Made by a program: the position numbers and the translations under genes. DNA of 64,000 nucleotides from NCBI RefSeq assembly GCF_025399835.1, contig NZ_JAODVR010000001.1, forward strand, positions 1,364,001-1,428,000. Reading direction: 5' to 3'. Below are positions 59,365 through 64,000 of the stretch, in pieces. The stretch's first letter is position 1; each line of letters starts with the position of its first letter. The notes below the pieces were generated by a model. It was not told the origin of the DNA. It saw only the letters and a list, made by a program, of their open reading frames with translations, and did no database searches. The DNA comes from Haloarchaeobius sp. HME9146 (GTDB lineage Archaea > Halobacteriota > Halobacteria > Halobacteriales > Natrialbaceae).

Positions 59365-59810
59365 CGCTCCGAGACATCGGCAAGTCGGTGAGCAACTCGG
59401 TCCTGAAGCAGGTCGGCCGCGCGGCCAGCCAGATGCAGGAGAACCGCCCGATTCCCGTCGACGTGCTCGAATCCGACGACGCCTACCTCGTCGTGTTCGA
59501 CGCCCCCGGGGCCACGCAGTCCGACGTGCAGGTCCGCTACATCGACGGTGCGGTCGAGGTCCGAATCGACCGCTTCCGCCAGTTCTACGAGGACTACGAG
59601 ATGCGCGTCCCCGGCCGCGGCATGTCGCTCGACGGCCACGCGGAACTGCCCGACGACGCGCTCGTCAACGCCGAGGACGCGAAGGCGACGCTCCGGAAGA
59701 ACGGCACGCTGGAGATCGAGATTCCGAAAGAAGAAGGCGAGACGGACGACGAATCCGTCGACACCGTCACCATCGCCGAACCCGACGACGACGAGGAGAC
59801 GGAAGAGTAA
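59361..59810 (+). CDS. Hsp20/alpha-crystallin-like protein
   Basis: A 149-residue protein. It has an alpha-crystallin-type core: IPVDVLESDDAYLVVFDAPGATQSDVQVRYIDGAVEVRIDR, then VPGRGMSLDGHAELPDDALVNAEDAKATLRKNGTLEIEIPK with the A-x-x-x-n-G-v-L-like signature (ATLRKNGTLEI). The C-terminus is a strongly acidic tail. It probably acts as an ATP-independent holdase. It is coupled to the small zinc protein upstream and followed by a repeat-rich hairpin region. Confidence 0.87.
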   Translation: MTLRDIGKSVSNSVLKQVGRAASQMQENRPIPVDVLESDDAYLVVFDAPGATQSDVQVRYIDGAVEVRIDRFRQFYEDYEMRVPGRGMSLDGHAELPDDALVNAEDAKATLRKNGTLEIEIPKEEGETDDESVDTVTIAEPDDDEETEE

Positions 59811-59982
59811 CTCTCCTTCGAGGTTCTCACTCGCTTCGCTCGTTCCGAACCTCGCTCTCGCGGTTCCTCCCTGCGGCCGCGGTCGCGCCATGGCTCGCGG
59901 CTCCTACCTGCGGCCGCATTCGTGCTACTGCTCGCGGCTTCGCCGCTCGCCTTCGAGGTTCCTCCCTGCGGTCGGAACCTCG
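59811..59982. repeat. Intergenic repeat/hairpin cluster
   Basis: Between two convergent genes, the stem CGAGGTTC/GAACCTCG occurs twice (59819-59826 with 59847-59854; 59954-59961 with 59975-59982). TTCCTCCCTGCGG also occurs twice with a variant TCCTACCTGCGG between. The last arm ends exactly at the stop of the FAD oxidase gene. No ORF uses the region convincingly. It may be a bidirectional terminator or an interspersed haloarchaeal repeat family. Confidence 0.6.
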
Positions 59983-61113
59983 CTACTCCACATCCATCCC
60001 TTCCACAATCTCGAACTCCTCGTCCCCGTCGAACCGCGTCGGGTCGAACGGCTCGATACCCTCGCCACCGCGAATCTGTGCAGCAATAGCCTCACCCAGC
60101 GCCGGTGACCGCATGAACCCGTGGCCCTGGAAACCGGTCGCGACGTAGAGGCCGTCTCGTAATTCACCAAGCAGCGGGTCGTGGTCGGGGGTCGCCGTAC
60201 ACAACCCGGCCCAGGCGCGCTCGACGTCGGGCGAACAGCCAGCGCGGTGTTCCACGCCCGCCGAAACGTCCGAGACGAACCAGTCGTCGGCGTCCCGGTT
60301 CCAGTCGTCCGGGTCTGATTCGACCTCCTCGGTCCCGTCCCCCGCGAGCAGCCCGTCAGGGTGGGGCCGCAGGTAGAATCCGCCGGTTGCGTCGTAGCAG
60401 ATGGGAATCTCGAGTTCGTCGCTGGCGGTGAGCGCCTGCACGCGGTAGGGTTTCATCGCGATGGGAATGTCAACTCGGGCGAGCAACTGCTTCGAGTGCG
60501 CGCCGGCCGCGACGAGGACCGCGTCGAATTCCTGTACCTCGCCGTCGACCACGACACCGGTCGGGTCGGTGCTGAGTTCCACCGTGGTGTTGGTCCGGAC
60601 CGTCGCGCCCGCTTCGGCTGCTTTCTCAGCCAGTAGCGGCGGGTAGGTCGGCGGGATGACGTGGGCCGCGTCGTGGGCGACCGCGGCGACCGCCACGTCG
60701 TCGAGGTTGAGGTCAGGGAACTCCGAGTCGAGGGTTTCGAGGTCGGCCAGCTCGACGTTTCGTCCGTGTTTCTGCATCCGCGGTACCTGCTCGCGGATGG
60801 CCTCGGCGCGCTTCTCGTCGCCCTCGCGTGCCAGCCAGACGTAGGGCCACGGTGAGAGTTCGAAGTCGCCCTGGCCGTCGAACGCCCGGAAGCGCTCCAG
60901 GGCGCGCTGGGCGACCGCGGCGTCCACGTCCTCGGCAAAGGCGTCGTAGCAGATGCCCGAGGCACGGCCGGTGCTCCCGCTGGCGATGTCGCCGGCCTCG
61001 AACAGGGTCACCTCGGCCCCGTCGCGGGCGAGGTCGTAGGCCGCGGTAGTCCCGACCGCACCGCCGCCGACGACGGCGACGGTTTCTGGAATTTCGGATT
61101 CGCTCCCCGTCAT
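59983..61113 (-). CDS. FAD-dependent oxidoreductase (DAO / glycine oxidase type)
   Basis: A 376-residue protein: FAD-binding Rossmann motif VAVVGGGAVGTTAAYDLARDGAEVTLFEAG, GSTGRASGICYDAF, a middle FAD-binding domain with VLVAAGAHSKQLL, and the C-terminal WAGLCTATPDHDPLLGEL...GFQGHGFMRSPALGE motif typical of sarcosine/glycine/D-amino acid oxidases. It probably oxidises a secondary or D-amino acid. The ATG overlaps the stop of the creatininase-family gene, so they share a transcript and perhaps a pathway degrading N-methylated or cyclic amides. Confidence 0.9.
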   Translation of the reverse strand: MTGSESEIPETVAVVGGGAVGTTAAYDLARDGAEVTLFEAGDIASGSTGRASGICYDAFAEDVDAAVAQRALERFRAFDGQGDFELSPWPYVWLAREGDEKRAEAIREQVPRMQKHGRNVELADLETLDSEFPDLNLDDVAVAAVAHDAAHVIPPTYPPLLAEKAAEAGATVRTNTTVELSTDPTGVVVDGEVQEFDAVLVAAGAHSKQLLARVDIPIAMKPYRVQALTASDELEIPICYDATGGFYLRPHPDGLLAGDGTEEVESDPDDWNRDADDWFVSDVSAGVEHRAGCSPDVERAWAGLCTATPDHDPLLGELRDGLYVATGFQGHGFMRSPALGEAIAAQIRGGEGIEPFDPTRFDGDEEFEIVEGMDVE

Positions 61114-61874
61114 CGGTGGCCCTCCGGGAGGAGCGCCTCGAACTGGGTCTCAGAAAGCCAGTCGACCAGTGCGTCCAGTTCGTCGGTCGCCTTCTCGAAC
61201 AGTTGCTTGCCCGCGCCTGGCGAGCCGCTGGTCGGGTGCCCGACCGCGCCGGACTCGGAGAAGTCGGCGGTGTCGAAGCCGACGTTCGCGCCGTGGACCG
61301 ACTTCCCCCACGAGTCGGCCGCGCCGTCCTCGGCCTCCTCCAGATTCTCCTCGCGGACGAGGTCTCCCTGGATGTGCATGACCATGCTCGTCTCGACCTC
61401 GTCGGCGTGGCCGATGCCGGCCTGCCCAAACAGTTCGGCGTCCAGTCCTTCGAGGTTCGACCACCAGTTCCAGGGCGCGGCGAAGGCAGTTTCATTCCGG
61501 CGCAGTCGCCGGGCTGCCCGGGTGATGGCGTCGGTGTTCCCGCCGTGGCCGTTCACGATGACGGCCTTGCGGACGCCGTGGCTGGCCATGCTCGAAAGCA
61601 CGTCGGAGACGTAGTCCTCGAACGTCTCGGGGTCGGTCCACAGCGTCCCGTCGAACTGCCGGTGGTGCTCGCTGACCCCGACCGGCAGGGTGGGGAGGCA
61701 GACCACGTCGTCGCGGTCGGCCACCGCGTCGGCGACTGCCTCGGCCGCCATGAAGTCGGTGCCGAGTGGGAGGGCTGGCCCGTGCTGTTCGACGCTGCCT
61801 GTCGGCAGCAGCGCGACCTCGGCGGAATCGAGGGAGTCGCCGAGGGTCGTCGTCGTGTGTCGCGCGAGGTGCAT
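61110..61874 (-). CDS. Creatininase family amidohydrolase
   Basis: A 254-residue metal-dependent amidohydrolase with the family motifs LLPTGSVEQHGPALPLGTDF (metal-binding Glu and His), VSEHHRQF, VNGHGGNT and GHADEVETSMVMHI. Members include creatininase and formamide hydrolases of riboflavin/F420 biosynthesis (ArfB). Co-occurrence with an amino-acid-type oxidase (ATGA overlap) leans to catabolism of an N-methylated compound, but an ArfB-like role cannot be ruled out. GGTTTACC about 27 bases upstream sets the start at MHLARH. Confidence 0.88.
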   Translation of the reverse strand: MHLARHTTTTLGDSLDSAEVALLPTGSVEQHGPALPLGTDFMAAEAVADAVADRDDVVCLPTLPVGVSEHHRQFDGTLWTDPETFEDYVSDVLSSMASHGVRKAVIVNGHGGNTDAITRAARRLRRNETAFAAPWNWWSNLEGLDAELFGQAGIGHADEVETSMVMHIQGDLVREENLEEAEDGAADSWGKSVHGANVGFDTADFSESGAVGHPTSGSPGAGKQLFEKATDELDALVDWLSETQFEALLPEGHR

Positions 61875-62013
61875 ACCGGAGGTGCTTGTGGGGGTGAGGT
61901 AAACCTTCTGCCGTGGACGGGTTCTCGGTCGGAACCGGGTGCGTCCTCGAAGCGGGTGTGGCTGCACCACGATGCGCCAGCTACGGCTCCAGGTCGAATA
62001 GAACCGAAACCAC

Positions 62014-62033
62014 GAGGGCCGAAATCGGCCCTC
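62014..62033 (-). terminator. Hairpin at the end of the following gene
   Basis: GAGGGCCGA AA TCGGCCCTC is a perfect 9-bp stem overlapping the stop codon at 62032-62034. A downstream T tract is lacking, so it may protect the 3' end rather than terminate. Confidence 0.35.
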
Positions 62034-62814
62034 AGTTCAGGAACTCGTCCAGCCCGCGCGCCGGGTAGCCGACCACGTAGTCGGCTCCCAGTTCCTTCAG
62101 CTCCGCAACGCGCTCGCGGACCGTCTCGGTATCGCCGACCAGCGCGAAGTCGGTGCTCGCCGTGAGGAGCACCTCACGCGCCCGGCCGGTCGCAGTCGAA
62201 TCCGTCGCGCAGCCGTCGGGCAGTGCCCGCGCCACCGCACCGCGGCGGGAGATGTACCCGCCCACGGCGTCCAGCACCGCGTCCTCCTCGTCGGTGAGGA
62301 CAGTGGGCGCGTAGATGGCGACCTCGCCGTCGAAGCCGGCATCTCGGAGAGCCCGCAGGTCCCGCGCGGTCGAGCGCGAGAGCAGTTCGAACTGCGTGCC
62401 ACCGGCGGCCATCGCGATGCGCTCGATGCCCTCGGTGCCGACCCACGCCTCGGCATCGACCTTGCGGGCCGCGCCGAGTCGCGGTGCAATCGCCCGGCCC
62501 TTCTCGTCGTCGGTGAGGTAGGCGGGGTGGCCGGCGACCAGGATGCGCCGGATTTCCTCGGGCAGCGTCTGGGCCAGCGAGTTGTCGCCGAGGGGGTCGA
62601 ACCCGTCGGCGCGGACCGGCGTGGTGACCATGACTCGCGAGTGCTGGGCGAGGTCACGCAGGACCGACGCGTCGGGCAGATGCTCGCGGCCCTCGTAGTC
62701 CACCGCGAGCATGTCGACGTCGAGGCCGACTGCCTGGGAGATGTCGACCTCCTTGGGCTTGAGCGCGACGCCGTCGAGGCCAGTCCGGGGGAGAGTGACG
62801 CCTCTGGTTAGCAT
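62032..62814 (-). CDS. Luciferase-like (F420-type) barrel protein, haloarchaeal family
   Basis: A 260-residue protein with alternating strands and helices. The C-terminal FALVGDTETVRERVAELKELGADYVVGYPARG matches the end of F420-dependent methylene-tetrahydromethanopterin-reductase-like enzymes; the N-terminal half matches poorly. It is probably a divergent flavin/F420 barrel (DUF7388-like); substrate unknown. A strong Shine-Dalgarno GGAGGT (62823-62828) lies 8 bases before the ATG, unusual in this window, where most starts look leaderless. Confidence 0.68.
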   Translation of the reverse strand: MLTRGVTLPRTGLDGVALKPKEVDISQAVGLDVDMLAVDYEGREHLPDASVLRDLAQHSRVMVTTPVRADGFDPLGDNSLAQTLPEEIRRILVAGHPAYLTDDEKGRAIAPRLGAARKVDAEAWVGTEGIERIAMAAGGTQFELLSRSTARDLRALRDAGFDGEVAIYAPTVLTDEEDAVLDAVGGYISRRGAVARALPDGCATDSTATGRAREVLLTASTDFALVGDTETVRERVAELKELGADYVVGYPARGLDEFLN

Positions 62815-62981
62815 TTTGCGATACCTCCGCTAGTGAAACAGAATGATAGGCTATCGGTCGAGTGGAACTCGATCCATCGTCTGGGCGACCATGTACTGTA
62901 GGACAGGCCAGCTTCTGGGATAAGCGTGTCGGAGCACACGAAGTATCGCCGGGGGAAGCTGACGAGTTCGAGGTAACTCAG

Positions 62982-63155
62982 CTACTCCGGTGACCACTCA
63001 CACGAGGTCCCGAAGGTGAGCTCCTCGTCGTCGATGTACGCCGCGAGGCAGGCGTAGTTGCAGAACGGTTTCTCGTCGTCTGCGCCTCCCTCGCGGACGT
63101 ACACCGGGTCGTGTCGCTCGACGTCGCTCTCACAGTAGATGCAGGGTGTGGACAT
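62982..63155 (-). CDS. Small zinc-finger protein (57 residues)
   Basis: The frame reads MSTPCIYCESDVERHDPVYV, then FCNYACLAAYID, ending CEWSPE. The CX2C...CX3C arrangement suggests a treble-clef or MYM-like small zinc domain as in haloarchaeal DUF7576 proteins. It is acidic and has no transmembrane helix. It is not coupled to a neighbour. The 166-base gap toward the barrel-protein gene contains no other supported feature. Confidence 0.65.
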   Translation of the reverse strand: MSTPCIYCESDVERHDPVYVREGGADDEKPFCNYACLAAYIDDEELTFGTSCEWSPE

Positions 63156-63203
63156 ACTGGTCGCAACTGACGGTCGCCACCGCCAAGAACCTGTTTCCGG
63201 CTG

Positions 63204-63728
63204 TCAGGGCACGCGATACGTCGCGACCAGTTCGAACCCTCCTTCGGCGTCCGCCGCCTCGGGCTGGGCCACGGTCGAGAACGCCCACTGTCCGCGTTCG
63301 AGTTCGACCTCGTCGATGACCGTCTCTCCCGCGGCTCCGCTTCCGTTCGGCCCGATGACCCAGCTGTACCGGGCCGACGGCTGGAGCCTGACCGCCGTCG
63401 GCCAGACGTTGTCGGGAGCGACGTGTCGCCAGCCGACGGCGGTCCACTCGTGGAGGTCCCACGAGTTGGGCCCGACGAGCCACGGTTCCGAGGTCCCGTT
63501 CCGCACGACGAACCGGACCGAATCGACCCTGGTCTCGGGACCGACCGATTTCTCGACTCGAATCGTCACCGGGGCATCGTCGCCCTGGCAGACCGTGGCG
63601 CTGGGGTCCGACTGGAAGGAAGGGCAGTGTTCAGGTTCGGGGTCGGGCTGTCTCACGCCGTAGGCGACCAGGGGACTCGCGAGGAGGGCGGCCGACCCGA
63701 GTTCGGCCAACACGGCTCTGCGGTTCAC
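63204..63728 (-). CDS. Exported protein, unknown function
   Basis: The N-terminus MNRRAVLAELGSAALLASPLVAYG looks like a Tat signal or anchor. The mature domain is about 140 residues, beta-rich (VRFVVRNGTSEPWLVGPNSWDLHEW; WAFSTVAQPEAA; FELVATYRVP) and has two Cys near its start that could form a disulfide (HCPSF...TVCQG). No catalytic motif is seen. Immunoglobulin-like or invasin-like domains of this size are frequent in haloarchaeal exported proteins. Confidence 0.68.
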   Translation of the reverse strand: MNRRAVLAELGSAALLASPLVAYGVRQPDPEPEHCPSFQSDPSATVCQGDDAPVTIRVEKSVGPETRVDSVRFVVRNGTSEPWLVGPNSWDLHEWTAVGWRHVAPDNVWPTAVRLQPSARYSWVIGPNGSGAAGETVIDEVELERGQWAFSTVAQPEAADAEGGFELVATYRVP

Positions 63729-63774
63729 GAGTGCGGATTCTGGTGGGTGAGAGAAAGCGTTTGTGTCGGCGTCG

Positions 63775-64000
63775 TCAGATGCGCCGGTCGAGCCGCATCG
63801 GCGCGCGCCAGTCCGTCGTCAGTTCGAGCAGTTGCACGAGGATGCGCCCCGTCGCGCCCCAGACGGTGTAGCCGTTGACGTGGAAGTAGTGGATGACTAT
63901 CTCGCCGTAGTAGGGGTGGTCGCGGTGCTCGTACTCGTAGTTCTCGTCGTCGAGCAGGGCCGACACCGGGAGCAGCGCCACCTCAGCGACCTCGCGCTCG
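63775..64000 (-). CDS. NUDIX hydrolase, probable CoA pyrophosphatase (N-terminus beyond window)
   Basis: Only the last 74 codons are visible; the frame stays open to the window end. EVAEVALLPVSALLDDENYEYEHRDHPYYGEIVIHYFHVNGYTVWGATGRILVQLLEL is the C-terminal half of a YeaB/NUDT7-like CoA pyrophosphatase, with WGATGRI typical. The Nudix box itself lies outside. It ends in a basic patch (RAPMRLDRRI). Confidence 0.85.
   Translation of the reverse strand, partial: EREVAEVALLPVSALLDDENYEYEHRDHPYYGEIVIHYFHVNGYTVWGATGRILVQLLELTTDWRAPMRLDRRI

Overview
The window is a continuous piece of a haloarchaeal (class Halobacteria) chromosome. The evidence is high GC, very acidic predicted proteins, Tat/lipobox exported proteins, a PGF-type C-terminal sorting tail, archaeal-only enzymes (transcription factor B, LonB, thermosome, ADTH synthase, 3-dehydroquinate synthase II, archaeal NMN adenylyltransferase) and many genes whose ATG or GTG lies about 27 bases downstream of a TATA-like box, as in leaderless haloarchaeal transcripts. 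I found no rRNA, tRNA, CRISPR array, transposase, integrase or prophage; most of the window is ordinary core genome.

Layout. 1-11.5 kb: the 3' part of thiC; two related DUF3887-type lipoproteins (one fused to an alpha/beta hydrolase); a PhzF-like isomerase; PEP synthase (ppsA); a lipoprotein; an MfnA-type decarboxylase; two membrane proteins. 11.5-12.2 kb: a 690-base gap without a convincing ordinary gene, holding a long imperfect inverted repeat and an orphan promoter followed by hairpin-rich sequence and a 17-codon ORF, just before metG. 12.2-25 kb: metG, a Tat-exported hydrolase, pyruvate kinase, an NfeD/stomatin pair, small regulators, an AglD-like glycosyltransferase-flippase fusion, an ITP/XTP phosphatase and a TFB gene. 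25-36 kb: the aromatic amino acid region, with aroD, 3-dehydroquinate synthase II, ADTH synthase and the trpCBA operon, interrupted by three tandem paralogous membrane proteins, a HAD hydrolase, a lipoprotein and a SprT-like protein. 36-48 kb: a secreted lipase-like protein, an MGMT-like protein, lonB with a CPBP protease, the overlapping nadM / SAM hydrolase / TRIC trio, an HTH-PAS-histidine kinase, RNase HI, an amino acid permease and a thermosome subunit. 48-64 kb: an amidohydrolase-like protein, a glycosyltransferase, a methyltransferase, small zinc-ribbon proteins, an MBL-fold hydrolase, TRAM and radical SAM proteins, a large surface metalloprotease, an Hsp20-like protein, an FAD oxidase/creatininase pair and a NUDIX hydrolase cut by the window end.

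How the parts fit together. Central carbon flux at the PEP/pyruvate node is represented twice (ppsA, pyk). Both genes are preceded by the same kind of ACTC...GAGT palindrome, close to the published TrmB motif, placed just upstream of the TATA region. The archaeal entry to aromatic synthesis (ADTH synthase, DHQS II, DHQ dehydratase) lies within 8 kb of trpCBA, whose promoter carries a TGTACA-type inverted repeat. The most promising unexplained items are the inverted-repeat element and RNA-like leader before metG, the triplicated membrane-protein family, a hairpin resembling the end of an IS200/IS605 element near 45.04 kb, and the repeat-hairpin cluster at 59.81-59.98 kb.
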